From Planomicrobium sp. Y74 (GTDB lineage: Bacteria > Bacillota > Bacilli > Bacillales_A > Planococcaceae), in assembly GCF_003668635.1 (NCBI RefSeq), contig NZ_RCWH01000004.1:1-64000 (forward strand): a stretch of DNA of 64,000 nt, given 5' to 3'. The position numbers and the translations under genes are program-made. The notes beneath the pieces were generated by a model, which was not told the DNA's origin, did no database searches, and saw nothing but the letters and a program-made list of their open reading frames with translations. Of the stretch, positions 8,218 to 19,623 are shown in pieces (position 1 is the first letter of the stretch; every line of letters begins with the position of its first letter).

Positions 8218-9044
8218 TCTTCATCAACCTCCACAATTTTTCGATTTGTCCAAGCCAGAGCCTGTTCAACGCCGCGCTGCAAGGTGCTCGTTGTGGTGAA
8301 CTCATTCAGATTGATACCCAGTGTGACAATCGTTTGGGCGATTTCCGGCCGGATGCCGACCAGCATACATTTCGCTCCGACCAAACGGACAGCATCTGCA
8401 GCCTGAATGATGTGATGGGCAACCATTGTATCAACTACCGGAACACCGGTGATATCCAGAAGAATTACTTCTGCACGATGTTTAACCACGCCTTCCAACA
8501 GATTTTCCATAATCAGACGGGCGCGTTCAGTGTCAATTGTTCCTACAAGCGGCATAACCGAAACCTTATCAAAAACTGGAATCAATGAAGCGGAAAGTTC
8601 CTGCAAGGCAATTTTTTGAAGGCTCACAGTGCGTTCCCAAGTTTTCGAATATGTATCGATGGTGCTGTCGCGGATAGGCGTTATCCACTTGTTGAATTCT
8701 TCAGTAAAACCGCGAAGATTTTCATTGTTGATAATGCCGTCTCTTTCCATGCTATTGAAGACAATTTCTCCGAAATGATTGATTGCTTTCGTGACAAATG
8801 TGATCGACCAGCCATAACGCACTACTTTTTCTGCAAAATCATTCAGGCGACTTTCATATGCCTGGTGGCTCTCCAATAAATTGGATGTCATGAGTTCTGC
8901 AAATTCCCTGCTTGTCTGATCCATCAATTCAGCAGGCATTACTTCGAATGAACGTTCACTTTTTTCATTCTTCATCATTTCCTGCCAATTTGAAATAATT
9001 TCAGTCATGTTCTCTTGAATATATCTAGCCATTTGCTTATTCAT
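8214..9044 (-). CDS. rsbRA: RsbR-type stressosome sensor (RsbRA-like)
   Basis: 276 residues: an N-terminal non-heme globin-like domain (about 1-135), a linker helix and a C-terminal STAS domain (about 155-265). The two threonines phosphorylated by RsbT are present as T172 (TIDTERA) and T206 (VVDTMVAHH), equivalent to T171 and T205 of B. subtilis RsbRA. First gene of the rsb operon; no other RsbR paralogue lies in the window, though paralogues are usually scattered in the genome. AAGGAGG ribosome site. Confidence 0.94.
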   Translation of the reverse strand: MNKQMARYIQENMTEIISNWQEMMKNEKSERSFEVMPAELMDQTSREFAELMTSNLLESHQAYESRLNDFAEKVVRYGWSITFVTKAINHFGEIVFNSMERDGIINNENLRGFTEEFNKWITPIRDSTIDTYSKTWERTVSLQKIALQELSASLIPVFDKVSVMPLVGTIDTERARLIMENLLEGVVKHRAEVILLDITGVPVVDTMVAHHIIQAADAVRLVGAKCMLVGIRPEIAQTIVTLGINLNEFTTTSTLQRGVEQALAWTNRKIVEVDEE

Positions 9045-9129
9045 CTTTTTAAGGATCCTCCTTGGGCTGTTGCAACTCTCTTACATTCCCCAGTACTGCT
9101 AATTCTTTCTTTTTAAAGTTCTCTATCTT

Positions 9130-9165
9130 TTATTGTATCGGAAATATACATTTTGCACATCTTTT
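9130..9165 (-). promoter_or_regulatory. possible promoter of the rsbR-rsbX operon
   Basis: Minus strand GATACAAT offers a -10 (TACAAT) with a weak -35 (TGTGCA) 17 nt upstream, between the mazF terminator and rsbR. Weak match; position is right for the operon's housekeeping promoter. Confidence 0.35.
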
Positions 9166-9208
9166 TTATCCCCTTTTCCTGAATTAGAGGGGCCATATTG
9201 CAAAAAAC

Positions 9209-9240
9209 ATCCGAAGAAAAGCTTCTTCGGATGTTTTCAT
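9209..9240 (-). terminator. terminator after mazF
   Basis: Stem ACATCCGAAGAA / TTCTTCGGATGT, then a T run on the minus strand. It separates mazEF from the rsb operon. Confidence 0.85.
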
Positions 9241-9253
9241 GGTGTATGTATAC

Positions 9254-9604
9254 TTAAAACTTAACAAGTCCAACACTGATTTCCAGCGCCTCGTCTACTT
9301 TTTCCATCAAGGCTTCATCAAGTTGAGTGATTTTATCCGTCAGCCGGGATTTATCGATAGTCCGCAATTGTTCCAGCAGTATTACTGAATCCCTTTCGAA
9401 GCCATATTTCTTGGCATCGATTTCCACATGGGTCGGGAGCTTGGCTTTTTGAATCTGAGCCGTGATCGCCGCTATGATGACGGTTGGGCTGAATCGGTTT
9501 CCTATATCATTTTGTATTACCAGCACCGGTCGGGTTCCACCCTGCTCTGACCCGACCACTGGTGATAATTCCGCAAAAAAAACGTCTCCGCGTTTTACAA
9601 TCAA
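9254..9604 (-). CDS. mazF: MazF-type endoribonuclease toxin (NdoA)
   Basis: 116 residues, the full PemK/MazF length. The family cleaves single-stranded RNA at short sequence motifs (UACAU in B. subtilis). Catalytic residues R25 ([12 protein letters not shown]) and T48 are both present, so the toxin should be active. It follows its antitoxin gene by 4 nt. The mazEF pair directly upstream of the rsb-sigB operon is the standard arrangement in Bacillales, including Staphylococcus. Confidence 0.96.
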   Translation of the reverse strand: MIVKRGDVFFAELSPVVGSEQGGTRPVLVIQNDIGNRFSPTVIIAAITAQIQKAKLPTHVEIDAKKYGFERDSVILLEQLRTIDKSRLTDKITQLDEALMEKVDEALEISVGLVKF

Positions 9605-9608
9605 ATTG

Positions 9609-9893
9609 TCACCCTCCGCTTACGAGTCGCACGGTCATATGCTCCGCTTCGTATTCCACATGAGAACATTCACATGAAATCGATAGATTGATCTGTGACA
9701 TCTCAACGTAGCCCTTGATCATTGCTTCCCGAATATGATTTGAATCATACATATTTTTCATAACACGCTGAGTGGAAACGTAAATATAATCTCCGTCTTC
9801 CTGAACCCGTTCATCTGAATGTGTAGTAAGTTCTGAAATCAATTGTTTTGGCAGTTTCACGACTACCTCTTTTGTCTTGGATCTCTCGTACAC
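9609..9893 (-). CDS. mazE: MazE-type antitoxin (NdoAI)
   Basis: 94 residues. Antitoxin that binds and inhibits MazF and usually represses its own operon through an N-terminal ribbon-helix-helix domain. The N-terminal strand ([13 protein letters not shown]) and the C-terminal toxin-binding tail ([13 protein letters not shown] ... RLVSGG) align with the B. subtilis antitoxin, while the middle (about 25-50) is clearly divergent. Start chosen at GTG 9893, 8 nt after GGAGG; a GTG three codons earlier abuts the ribosome site and is less likely. Confidence 0.9.
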   Translation of the reverse strand: MYERSKTKEVVVKLPKQLISELTTHSDERVQEDGDYIYVSTQRVMKNMYDSNHIREAMIKGYVEMSQINLSISCECSHVEYEAEHMTVRLVSGG

Positions 9894-9994
9894 AGCTGAC
9901 ACCTCCGGAATACCGTTGTTCTCTCTGGTCTTTGTTTCTATTTTTTAATCTTAACATCCCGGAGAACTTATGGAAAGATAATTCTCGAAGTTCT

Positions 9995-11113
9995 TTATGC
10001 CCCAATATAAAGTCTTGGGATGCGTTTCGTCAAAATACACGGAATTTCATAGGGAATTGTACCCAGCTTTTCCGCCCATTCATCTATCAAAATTGTGGTT
10101 CCTTGCTGAGAACCCAGCAATTGCACCTTTTCCCCCACTGGAAATTTTCGAGGGAGCCGTATCATGCACTGATCCATGCAAATGCGTCCTACAATCGGCA
10201 TGCGCTGGCCATCAACCAGCACTTCCTGCCCCTGAAGGCCACGGATCAATCCATCTGCATAACCGATCGGCAAAGTGGCAATCCATTCATCTTCCTCACA
10301 AGTGTAGGTAGCGCCATAACTGAGCGTTTCACCCTTCTGCACTTTCTTCACATGGATGATTTCCGTTTCCAGGCTCATTGCCTGTTTTAATTCGAGGGGC
10401 ATTTCACGCTTCACATATGCTGAAGGCGCAATTCCATATACCGAGATACCGACCCGCACTGCATCGAAAGCCAATTCCGGATGCATGATTGCTGCCGCAC
10501 TGTTTGAAACATGGAAAACCAGCTTGCCGCCGTTCCATTTTTTTTTGATGGCATTAATTCTTTCGACCTGTTTTAAGAATAAAGGATTGTCCCCCTCATC
10601 GGCGGTTGCAAAATGCGTATACAAACCTTCCACCTGAAAAGGATGCTGCCCGACAAACTCAAAGGCCTCCTCAGCTTCTTCCGGCTGAATGCCGATTCGG
10701 CGCATTCCCGTATCGAACTTCAAATGGATCGGCAGTGGACTGTCGACACCCACTCTCTCCAGCTTTTTCGCAGCCTCTTGCAGCCATTCCAGCGAGTAGG
10801 CGGTCAGATTGATATTCCGCGAAATCGCCTCTTGAATGAAATTAACAGGTGAAGCTCCCAGCACAAGAACCTCCGCCTTAACTTCATTCTTTCGCAAATG
10901 CAACGCTTCATCCGGTGTCGCCACAGCCAGTATGGATGCGCCGCTCTTCAACGCCTGACGTGCAACTTCCAGCACACCGTGTCCATAAGCATCCGCTTTG
11001 ACGACCGCCATCAGCCTTGCGCTGCCCGCCCTCTCCTTCAAAGCACGTACATTATGATCAATTGCTGTCAAATCGATTATCGCTTTTGTCGGTCTATAGT
11101 TGGTCTCCATCAT
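9995..11113 (-). CDS. alr: alanine racemase
   Basis: 372 residues. PLP enzyme interconverting L- and D-alanine for peptidoglycan. The PLP lysine is K39 in VVKADAYGHG, and the second catalytic base is the Tyr in the LSYGATY segment of the C-terminal beta domain. It overlaps the end of acpS by 20 nt. The order acpS-alr-mazE-mazF-rsb is the Bacillales order, without the lipoprotein gene (ydcC) found between acpS and alr in B. subtilis. Either of two adjacent ATG codons could start it. Confidence 0.96.
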   Translation of the reverse strand: MMETNYRPTKAIIDLTAIDHNVRALKERAGSARLMAVVKADAYGHGVLEVARQALKSGASILAVATPDEALHLRKNEVKAEVLVLGASPVNFIQEAISRNINLTAYSLEWLQEAAKKLERVGVDSPLPIHLKFDTGMRRIGIQPEEAEEAFEFVGQHPFQVEGLYTHFATADEGDNPLFLKQVERINAIKKKWNGGKLVFHVSNSAAAIMHPELAFDAVRVGISVYGIAPSAYVKREMPLELKQAMSLETEIIHVKKVQKGETLSYGATYTCEEDEWIATLPIGYADGLIRGLQGQEVLVDGQRMPIVGRICMDQCMIRLPRKFPVGEKVQLLGSQQGTTILIDEWAEKLGTIPYEIPCILTKRIPRLYIGA

Positions 11114-11480
11114 TTTCCCCCGCCTGTATCTTTGATTGCAGCAGAATCTGCGCTGCCGCGTATTCCTTCGTATGTGTAATGGAAATCAAACCCTCTTCTT
11201 CGTCCTGAAAATAAACGGAAGGTTTACCATTCAAATCTTTTCTTATTTCAATATCCTTGAACGCGCAAACTTTTCCGATTCCTGTTCCTTTCGCTTTGCC
11301 GAAAGCTTCTTTCGCAGCGAAACGCCCTGCAAGGAATTCAGTTTTTCTGTTGGCGGACAGCAATTCGTATTCCGCCAATTCATTGTCGGTCAACACGCGT
11401 TCGCGAAATTTCGCCGACTTGCCGTCGAGCCGCCTGATGCGCCCGAGTTCGACAATGTCCAAGCCGATTCCAGTAATCAT
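11094..11480 (-). CDS. acpS: holo-[acyl-carrier-protein] synthase
   Basis: 128 residues. Transfers the 4'-phosphopantetheine arm from CoA to a serine of ACP, activating fatty acid synthesis. The N-terminal GIGLDIVELGRI and the RFAAKEAFGKAKGTGIG motifs (Mg2+/CoA binding) are clear. Start at ATG 11480 has AAAGGAG about 8 nt upstream; a longer reading adds eight unrelated residues. Divergent from the rhomboid gene. Confidence 0.95.
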   Translation of the reverse strand: MITGIGLDIVELGRIRRLDGKSAKFRERVLTDNELAEYELLSANRKTEFLAGRFAAKEAFGKAKGTGIGKVCAFKDIEIRKDLNGKPSVYFQDEEEGLISITHTKEYAAAQILLQSKIQAGENDGDQL

Positions 11481-11548
11481 AGATGTTTCTCCTTTCAATC
11501 GCAAACAGGAAAAAGGTATAATAATCAGTATGAAACAGAGGTGACGAA

Positions 11549-12151
11549 ATGTTTATTCGCAGAGAAAGTTTTTCCGAGTATATACGCTTGTATCCTGTCG
11601 TATCCGCATTAATCGCAATTAATGTTTTGGTACATATTTTATCATGGATTCCTATACTCGGTGTATATATCTTCAATTATGGCGTCGGTTACAATCGACT
11701 CATCGCTGAAGGCGAGTGGTGGCGTTTTATCACGCCTATGTTCCTGCACGGCGGTATGATGCACCTGCTGTTCAATATGTTTTCGCTGTTCCTGTTCGGA
11801 CCGGAGCTTGAACGATTGACTGGCAAAGTGCGGTTTATCACAGTTTATGCGCTGGCTGGACTGTTCGCGACTGTCGCAACTTACTTCCTTCAGCCGCCGG
11901 AATACCTGCACGTCGGAGCCAGCGGAGCAATCTTCGGTGTGTTCGGTGCATACGGCGCGTTGTTGTATTACGGTGGCCGCGCGCTGCCGCAATTAAAGCA
12001 GATCATTCTTCCGATTCTGGTTATCAGCGTCATCATGACGTTCCTGACACCGAACATCAATGTCACGGCGCATATTGCGGGGATGATCACCGGTTTCCTG
12101 ATCGGCCTCGGGTTCTTCCACCCCAAACGCATTGTCAGCTGGAAAAAATAA
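11549..12151 (+). CDS. ydcA: rhomboid family intramembrane serine protease
   Basis: 200 residues with six predicted membrane helices. The catalytic dyad is S125 in the GASGAIFG motif and H175 in the NVTAHIAG helix; the HxxxN motif (H72, N76) for the oxyanion hole is also present. It is therefore likely an active membrane protease, but the substrate is unknown. Divergent from acpS, as ydcA is in B. subtilis. A TATAAT is seen about 30 nt upstream. Downstream lies a copy of the modular intergenic repeat. Confidence 0.9.
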   Translation: MFIRRESFSEYIRLYPVVSALIAINVLVHILSWIPILGVYIFNYGVGYNRLIAEGEWWRFITPMFLHGGMMHLLFNMFSLFLFGPELERLTGKVRFITVYALAGLFATVATYFLQPPEYLHVGASGAIFGVFGAYGALLYYGGRALPQLKQIILPILVISVIMTFLTPNINVTAHIAGMITGFLIGLGFFHPKRIVSWKK

Positions 12152-12165
12152 GAAATGCGACATCG

Positions 12166-12400
12166 AAGAGCGGAAGCGCCCGTTCAGCTCCGACAGGCAA
12201 GAGATAGACCAAATGGAATTTGGGATATCACTTTGCGACGAAGCTAGCGCAGCGATGCAGGAGCATTTGGGTTTTGATGAACTTCCGAAGCGGCGCATTT
12301 CGCCGCACAAGAAGAGCAGCTTAAGTCCGAGGAGTTGGCCGTCGGAGTCTGGACACGGGCTGGCTTATGACCCGAAGAGCTGGCAGCTGGAGTCTGGACA
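12166..12400 (+). repeat. modular intergenic repeat, locus A1
   Basis: Contains the left module (GGAAGCGCCCGTTCAGCTCC), a degenerate copy of the hairpin (GATAGACCAAAT ... ATTTGGGATATC), one 24-nt unit (12237-12261, GACGAAGCTAGCGCAGCGAT), and two right-end modules ending in GGAGTCTGGACA (one near 12346, one at 12400). The same modules recur at 35777, 39611, 45772 and 47841. It lies between convergent genes. No coding content seen. Confidence 0.8.
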
Positions 12401-12421
12401 CCGACAACCGAAAACTAAATG

Positions 12422-12457
12422 AAGGTCAGCCGGAGTTATTCCGGCTGACCTTTTTGT
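12422..12457. terminator. bidirectional terminator between rhomboid and ydbT
   Basis: GGTCAGCCGGA / TCCGGCTGACC stem with TTTTT on the plus side. The ydbT stop codon lies in the loop. Confidence 0.85.
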
Positions 12458-13968
12458 TTGGCTGAAATCGGTGATGGATGGTACCAGTCGAGAATGCGAG
12501 TGGCGTCATCTTTCTCCATATAATTGATGCGGGCGGAATAGCCGAGCATCCCCGATTTGATCGTCGCCTGTATAGAGGCGAGATCTCTTTTCCGCTGGAA
12601 ATATGTTTGCAGCACATTGACCGCCTGTACCCGCTTTTTCCAGACGTAGAAAGTGTGTTTGCTGAAACCTCTGAATTCCATCGTCAACTGCCGGCCTGTC
12701 AGTGCATATCCTGTAGTCCGATGCTGCCAGACTCCTATTAGAATAATCGGCGGAATAATCAGCAGCGACAGCAATCCATACGGGAAAAAGAAATAGCTCA
12801 AGAGGCCGATTGCCGGCAGCATCCACAGAAAATCAAGCCGATAGTAAAAATGGACGCTTCTTTTCGGCGCTTTTGTCAGTGCCGGCTGAAATTCCATGTC
12901 TGGGAACAAGTCATTTAGAATCGGCAGCATCCGTGCTGTTTTTACAAGTGGGAACAAACGGATCTTTTCATCTTTTCCACCCATCGATCCACCTGCACTT
13001 TCAACTGTTACTACAGCGTAGCCGAATAATTCCCGAAGCGGATTTCTCGAGACTTTTATTCCTTGGATGCGTTTGAAAGGCACGGATATTTTTTTCTTCT
13101 CAAGCAGGCCTCTCGTAATATAAATATGGTCATCATCCACTTGGATGGTGAACTGATAATTCGCCAGCAATGTCAAAATCACTGAAACGATCCAAGCGAT
13201 CAGAAGTCCGGCGAATACCGCCAAAGCTACGATGAGATAACCGAAACGCAGAAACAGCATTACTTCTTCATAAATCGTTTCATATGGGATCAAGTCACTG
13301 AACTGTGATAAAAATACAGCGGCCGCGGATATAACTACACCTATCCCGCCGGAAGTCGTCGCAAGAATCAACAATTCCTTCATCGACATGCGGTAAAGGG
13401 TTTTCAATTCTTTCTTCGGCACATTGGTTTCTTCAACAGATTCTTCAATCGCTTCATGCAGACCCACGGACGGCACGACCCGGTGTTTTGCATTTTCCAT
13501 TTCCTTTTCAATCCGATCCGCATCTTTACGGTTGATTGCCGTAAGTTCCGCTTCGGCTTCCCCGACTTTGCCGGATCCGGCGGTTTCGACGCGAACTTTT
13601 ACAAGGTTGAACGGGCGGTGGAAGATTCCTTCTGTATAATTGAGGCTTTGAATCCGTTCAAAAGGTATGTACCTTTTCTTTTTCACAAAAAGACCATATT
13701 CGATGCGTAATTCTCCATCTTCAAACCAGTAGACAAACCTCTTCCATTTAATGATTCCAATGACCAGCGAAAATAATACGACCACCAAACCGATCAATAG
13801 GGGCAATAGACCGATCCACCCCTGGCTGAACATGGCGCTGATGCCGCCATCCCTGAAAATATTGACACCGAAAATCACGATAAACGGAATGATTAATTCC
13901 TTCAGGCTTTTCATGAAATTAATAAAAGCCGAAACGGGATGCAATTTATAACGAACGTCAGACATCAT
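12436..13968 (-). CDS. ydbT: YdbT-like membrane protein with bacterial PH domains
   Basis: 510 residues. Three copies of the bPH2 type domain alternate with hydrophobic helices (pairs near 15-60, 190-265 and 380-415). The short repeated signature around KRYIPFERIQSLNYTEG and KKISVPFKRIQGIKV is visible. Function is not established; in other Firmicutes YdbS/YdbT confer amylocyclicin-type bacteriocin resistance. Start codon overlaps the end of ydbS by 11 nt, so the pair is co-translated. Confidence 0.85.
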   Translation of the reverse strand: MMSDVRYKLHPVSAFINFMKSLKELIIPFIVIFGVNIFRDGGISAMFSQGWIGLLPLLIGLVVVLFSLVIGIIKWKRFVYWFEDGELRIEYGLFVKKKRYIPFERIQSLNYTEGIFHRPFNLVKVRVETAGSGKVGEAEAELTAINRKDADRIEKEMENAKHRVVPSVGLHEAIEESVEETNVPKKELKTLYRMSMKELLILATTSGGIGVVISAAAVFLSQFSDLIPYETIYEEVMLFLRFGYLIVALAVFAGLLIAWIVSVILTLLANYQFTIQVDDDHIYITRGLLEKKKISVPFKRIQGIKVSRNPLRELFGYAVVTVESAGGSMGGKDEKIRLFPLVKTARMLPILNDLFPDMEFQPALTKAPKRSVHFYYRLDFLWMLPAIGLLSYFFFPYGLLSLLIIPPIILIGVWQHRTTGYALTGRQLTMEFRGFSKHTFYVWKKRVQAVNVLQTYFQRKRDLASIQATIKSGMLGYSARINYMEKDDATRILDWYHPSPISAKQKGQPE

Positions 13969-14437
13969 CTTCCGCCACCCTTGCCAGCGCCGAGATCATG
14001 CCTCTCAGCTCATCAGCTTCAGCGGTAATCAAAGCTGGAATCGTGTGCGTAGTCGCAGCTGTGGAAATAGAAATCTCAGCCAAATCGTAACGCCGCAGAA
14101 TCGGTCCCTGTTCCGTGTCCACGTGCTGCACGCGTACCATCGGCACTAAAGTGCGAGTGACGATGAACAAGCCATGCTGTAACTCAATTTCCTGTTCCCT
14201 CACTTCATAACGCCAGCGCTGCCAACGAATTTTCGGAAACAAGTAAATCAGCAGAAAAGCAAATAATAAAATCAAACCGCCATAGACAGCATACAGCCAA
14301 ACCGGCCATTCAAAAAAATAAGTTAGAGCAGCTGCACCGCCTGCCAATACTGCAAGAACTCCAGTTTCAATAATGCCGTAAAGCCGCCAAACCGTTAGTC
14401 CTTTTCTTGATATCCTGTTTTTCGGCTGATCATTCAT
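13958..14437 (-). CDS. ydbS: YdbS-like PH-domain membrane protein
   Basis: 159 residues: two membrane helices (about 23-70) and one bPH2 domain (about 72-150, YEVREQEIELQHGLFIVTRT then VPMVRVQHVDTEQGPILRRY). Forms a two-gene operon with ydbT. Same position downstream of cshA as in B. subtilis. Biochemical role unknown. Confidence 0.85.
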   Translation of the reverse strand: MNDQPKNRISRKGLTVWRLYGIIETGVLAVLAGGAAALTYFFEWPVWLYAVYGGLILLFAFLLIYLFPKIRWQRWRYEVREQEIELQHGLFIVTRTLVPMVRVQHVDTEQGPILRRYDLAEISISTAATTHTIPALITAEADELRGMISALARVAEDDV

Positions 14438-14552
14438 ATCCGACTCCCCATTCCATTGTTCTTAATCTCAGTCTTTCACATTCTTCTATACGATTCAATA
14501 GAAGGAATGTTTCGGAGGGTTTTATTTTAATGAAGACCAGACCATTTTAACG

Positions 14553-14594
14553 CAAAAAATAGCCCGCCAGCAGGAAACTGCTGGCGGGCTATTT
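14553..14594 (-). terminator. terminator after cshA
   Basis: Long stem AGCCCGCCAGCAG / CTGCTGGCGGGCT with a GAAA-type loop and a T run on the minus strand. Confidence 0.92.
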
Positions 14595-14605
14595 GAAAGT
14601 TCATC

Positions 14606-16132
<1,527 letters not shown>

Positions 16133-16270
16133 TCAATCTCCTTTTGTCTTCATCTTATTTACAAATGGTACACATTTTAGATGAATTCGTGACAAGGTCG
16201 AGCCTTTATGAGGAAGTTTCACGTCGAAAATCATACTCTGTAGTTTTAAGTTCAGAGGGATGTGTGAACA

Positions 16271-16294
16271 GAAAAAGCTCGGGCTTTGCCGAGC
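16271..16294 (-). terminator. possible second terminator downstream of the esterase gene
   Basis: Minus strand GCTCGG / CCGAGC stem followed by TTTTT. It lies in the 333-bp gap between cshA and the esterase gene, after the stronger hairpin at 16347-16374. The rest of the gap holds the cshA leader and a weak promoter-like match (TCGACC-N16-TAAAAT, minus strand, around 16177-16204). Confidence 0.55.
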
Positions 16295-16346
16295 GGTCTG
16301 ATCGGCGGGTGTTTCATGCCCAAAATATGAACAAACCGTTTTGCTC

Positions 16347-16374
16347 AAAAAAATACTCTTCACAGGGAAGAGTG
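16347..16374 (-). terminator. terminator after the ddl-murF-esterase genes
   Basis: Minus strand ACTCTTC / GAAGAGT stem, 5-nt loop, then ATTTTTTT. Confidence 0.8.
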
Positions 16375-16459
16375 TCTCAAAAATGTATCCATTGCTCTAA
16401 ATAGAATAACACGCTTCATAGGCACTTGCAATCAATACGCAAAGGTTCCATTAATCAGT

Positions 16460-17158
16460 TTATTCATGTGGTTTAGCCATGAATGCCAAAACATGCGCGA
16501 ACCATTCTTCGCAATCATCGCTGTAACATATGAGATGTTTGCCGTTATCGGAATGATAAATTTCTTTTTCGACAGAACCGATTTGATTGTAAATATGTTC
16601 GGCAGCCGTCATCGGAACAATGCCATCCTTTTTTCCTTGAACGATGCAGACCGGCTGCGTCAATTTGTCGTAATAAGGTTCTACCATTTTTACCACCCGC
16701 AGAAATTCCAGGGCTGAAGTCACCGGGGTGTTCAATAATTTATATTCATACAGATGAAAAAGCGGGTTCTGCGCAAGCTGCCCTTTAACTGCATCAGCAG
16801 CAGCAACCCGAACTTCTTCCAGCAGCTGTCCGGCACTGATGTATTTAACGGCTGCACTCAATAAAACCAATTTCTCAATTTTATAGCGCATCGCCAGATA
16901 CATGGCAATAAGGCCGCCCATCGAAAAACCGACGATGATCACCCGGTCCGCCTGCTTTTTCAACTCTTTGAGAGCCAGTTCAGCCGCCATCATCCAGGAT
17001 TCTGCAGACTTATGCTTAAGGTCCAAACTGCCTCCGTGGCCGGGCAGTGTCGGTATTTTCACAAGCCAATCCGTTTTTTCTTCAATATAATCGGCAAACG
17101 GCTGTACTTCGAAAGGGCCGCCTGTAAAACCATGAATCATCAAAACTCCGATTTTCAA
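16460..17158 (-). CDS. alpha/beta-hydrolase, carboxylesterase-like
   Basis: 232 residues. Alpha/beta hydrolase fold with nucleophile S79 in GFSMGG, acid in GKKDGIVP and histidine in NGKHLICY, a complete triad. Length and the IHGFTGGP oxyanion segment resemble Bacillales carboxylesterase Est30/YvaK-type or monoacylglycerol lipases. Substrate unknown. It follows murF by 22 nt on the same strand and probably shares its transcript. Confidence 0.85.
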   Translation of the reverse strand: MKIGVLMIHGFTGGPFEVQPFADYIEEKTDWLVKIPTLPGHGGSLDLKHKSAESWMMAAELALKELKKQADRVIIVGFSMGGLIAMYLAMRYKIEKLVLLSAAVKYISAGQLLEEVRVAAADAVKGQLAQNPLFHLYEYKLLNTPVTSALEFLRVVKMVEPYYDKLTQPVCIVQGKKDGIVPMTAAEHIYNQIGSVEKEIYHSDNGKHLICYSDDCEEWFAHVLAFMAKPHE

Positions 17159-17180
17159 AGTACTTCCTTCCTTCTTTCAG

Positions 17181-18539
17181 TCAGTCCTTCGTAAAAGGTT
17201 CAATGATGTTTTCAAGAGCCATGCCGCGCGACCCCTTCACTAAGATGACGGATTTTGCCGATATCGATTTTCCAAGGAAATCGATAATCGGCTGGTAATC
17301 ATCTTTGCTCCAAATCAATTTCCCTTCAAACGAATCCTGAAGTTTGGTGTAAAGCCATTCCATACGCGGACCATACAGGCACACCCCGTTGATCTCAGAA
17401 TTGATGGATTTCTCGATGGATTCATGATATTCCCGCTCCTGATCGCCGAGTTCCAGCATGTCGCCGAGCACAACCCATTTATCTTCTTTCATCGTCGTTT
17501 CGCGAATAAAATTCAAGGCTGCTTTCATAGAAGAAGGTGCTGCATTATAAGCGTCATTGATGAATGTAGCTCCGTCTTTTGCGGGAATCATCTGCATGCG
17601 CATATCAGTCAACGCTGCGTCTTTAAGGGATTTCCGGATGTCTTCTTCCGTTAAACCCGCTTCCAGCGCGATTAAAATCGCCGATAAGGTATTTTTCACC
17701 TGATGCTGACCGAGAACCGGAATGGTAAATGTGGCGTCAATAATGCCACTGACCATGAAAGTGCTGCCGTTTTCAGTTGCCCGGATATCGGTCACCGTCA
17801 ATTCGTTATTATCATCAAAACCGAACGAAACAGCTTGCGGGAAGTTTTCCACAAAAGGTTTCAGCAGCGGTTCGTCACCGTCATAGAACAATTTGCCATG
17901 CGTTTCAAGGCCGGCTGTAATTTCGAATTTTGCCTGGGCAATTCCTTCGCGCGAACCAAGATCCTGCATATGCGCTTCACCGATATTGGTGATGACTGCA
18001 TAATCCGGCCGAGCCAATTCGGATAAGAATTCAATCTGGCCAAATCCGCTCATCCCCATCTCCAGGACCGCGAACTTCGTATCTTCCTCCAGTGACAGGA
18101 TTGTCAGCGGCAAGCCCAGTTCATTATTGAAATTCCCCTGGGTTTTCTGCACCTTGAAATAAGGCTTCAGCACGCTTGCCACCAAATCCTTCGTCGAAGT
18201 CTTGCCGTTTGATCCGGTTATTCCGATGACTGTAACAGGCAATTCATCACGGTAGGCCCGCGCCATTTCCTGCAGCGCTTTCTGGCAGTCGTCGACGATC
18301 AGAATCGGCAAATCATCCGGAGGCGACGGCTCATCCCGCTGCCAAAGTGCTGCAGCTGCCCCTGCTTCAATCGCGTGGCGCACATACAGATGGCCATTGA
18401 CCTTTTCACCGCGGAACGGCACAAACAGATCCCCGGCTTTAAGCGTCCGGGTATTAATCGAAACGCCGGTGATTTCTATTCCTTTTAAATTCGTTTTAAC
18501 ATCCAGCCATTTGGCTACTTGTTCTATCGTCTTTTTCAT
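17181..18539 (-). CDS. murF: UDP-MurNAc-tripeptide:D-Ala-D-Ala ligase MurF
   Basis: 452 residues. Cytoplasmic Mur ligase that adds D-Ala-D-Ala to the UDP-MurNAc-tripeptide. ATP loop GITGSNGKTSTKD at 106-118, the central HMQDLGSREGIAQAKFEI segment and the C-terminal NDAYNAAPSSMKAAL motif are typical of MurF. Directly downstream of ddl (13 nt), so substrate supply and use are linked in one operon. Confidence 0.96.
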   Translation of the reverse strand: MKKTIEQVAKWLDVKTNLKGIEITGVSINTRTLKAGDLFVPFRGEKVNGHLYVRHAIEAGAAAALWQRDEPSPPDDLPILIVDDCQKALQEMARAYRDELPVTVIGITGSNGKTSTKDLVASVLKPYFKVQKTQGNFNNELGLPLTILSLEEDTKFAVLEMGMSGFGQIEFLSELARPDYAVITNIGEAHMQDLGSREGIAQAKFEITAGLETHGKLFYDGDEPLLKPFVENFPQAVSFGFDDNNELTVTDIRATENGSTFMVSGIIDATFTIPVLGQHQVKNTLSAILIALEAGLTEEDIRKSLKDAALTDMRMQMIPAKDGATFINDAYNAAPSSMKAALNFIRETTMKEDKWVVLGDMLELGDQEREYHESIEKSINSEINGVCLYGPRMEWLYTKLQDSFEGKLIWSKDDYQPIIDFLGKSISAKSVILVKGSRGMALENIIEPFTKD

Positions 18540-18552
18540 TAGGTTTCTCCAC

Positions 18553-19623
18553 TCAATCCATTTTTACTTGTAGTAATTGTTTTTCCTCATAGCGTTCAAT
18601 CGCAAGATCAATCAGTTTTTCAATTAAATCCGGATAAGCCAGACCGGTATTTTCCCATAATAACGGGAACATGCTGAATGGCGTAAATCCTGGAAGGGTA
18701 TTGACTTCATTGATCAAAATGTCATTGTCCGCAGTTACAAAAAAGTCTGCGCGCACAAGACCCGAACAATCCAAAATTTTAAATGCCTTCTTGGCAGAAG
18801 CCGTCAGTTGCTCGTAAACTTCTTCCGGGAGTTCGGCCGGAATGATCATGGCCGTGTTGCCATCCTTATATTTCGCCTGGTAATCATAGAACGCTTTTAA
18901 CGGTTTGATTTCACCTGCCACCGAACATTCCGGTGCATCATTGCCAAGGACACCGATTTCAATCTCACGGGCATTGACACCTTGTTCAACGACAATTTTA
19001 CGATCGAATTTCAAAGCCTCGTCGACTGCCGCAATCAATTCCTCTTCGTTCTCGGCTTTGTTGATGCCGACGCTCGATCCAAGGTTTGCCGGTTTTACGA
19101 ATACCGGCCAAGTCAATTCAGCGGCGATTTTTTTCACCAATGCCGCTTGTCCGTCTTTCCATTCTCTTCTTATAAAATACACGTAAGGCGTCTGTTTCAA
19201 ACCAGCAATCTCAAATAATTGCTTCATCACCACTTTGTCCATGCCGGCTGAAGAAGCCAATACACCATTGCCGACATATGGCAGGTTCATTACTTCGAGC
19301 ATGCCTTGCACTGTGCCGTCTTCGCCATTAGGTCCGTGCAGCAAAGGAATAATGACATCTAGACCTTTTTCCGGTTCTGCTGGCAGAAAACCCGAGATAT
19401 CGTTTGGTGCCGCGCTGTCTTGTTCCAGCTGCAATTGCTCTATACTTCCTGCCGGCCCTTCAAGCGAAGCGCCTTTACGCCATTCCCCTTCCTGGGTAAT
19501 GTAAACAGGGTATACTTCGTATTTTTCAAAATTCAAGGCTTTCGTAACTGCCTGTGCCGTCGAAAGGGAAACTTCATGCTCTGCGGATTTACCGCCATAT
19601 AATAAACCGATTCTTTTTTTCAT
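18553..19623 (-). CDS. ddl: D-alanine--D-alanine ligase
   Basis: 356 residues. ATP-grasp enzyme making D-Ala-D-Ala. N-terminal [15 protein letters not shown], the [12 protein letters not shown] loop, [11 protein letters not shown] and the C-terminal [16 protein letters not shown] motif are all present. Start at ATG 19623, with GAGGT about 8 nt upstream; nine upstream in-frame codons lack support. D-alanine would come from alr in the same window. Confidence 0.96.
   Translation of the reverse strand: MKKRIGLLYGGKSAEHEVSLSTAQAVTKALNFEKYEVYPVYITQEGEWRKGASLEGPAGSIEQLQLEQDSAAPNDISGFLPAEPEKGLDVIIPLLHGPNGEDGTVQGMLEVMNLPYVGNGVLASSAGMDKVVMKQLFEIAGLKQTPYVYFIRREWKDGQAALVKKIAAELTWPVFVKPANLGSSVGINKAENEEELIAAVDEALKFDRKIVVEQGVNAREIEIGVLGNDAPECSVAGEIKPLKAFYDYQAKYKDGNTAMIIPAELPEEVYEQLTASAKKAFKILDCSGLVRADFFVTADNDILINEVNTLPGFTPFSMFPLLWENTGLAYPDLIEKLIDLAIERYEEKQLLQVKMD

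Noticed and set aside
8061-8588. 175-codon open frame on the plus strand inside rsbR/rsbS
   Set aside because: Antisense to two well-conserved genes; no ribosome site and an unlikely residue pattern. Shadow frame.
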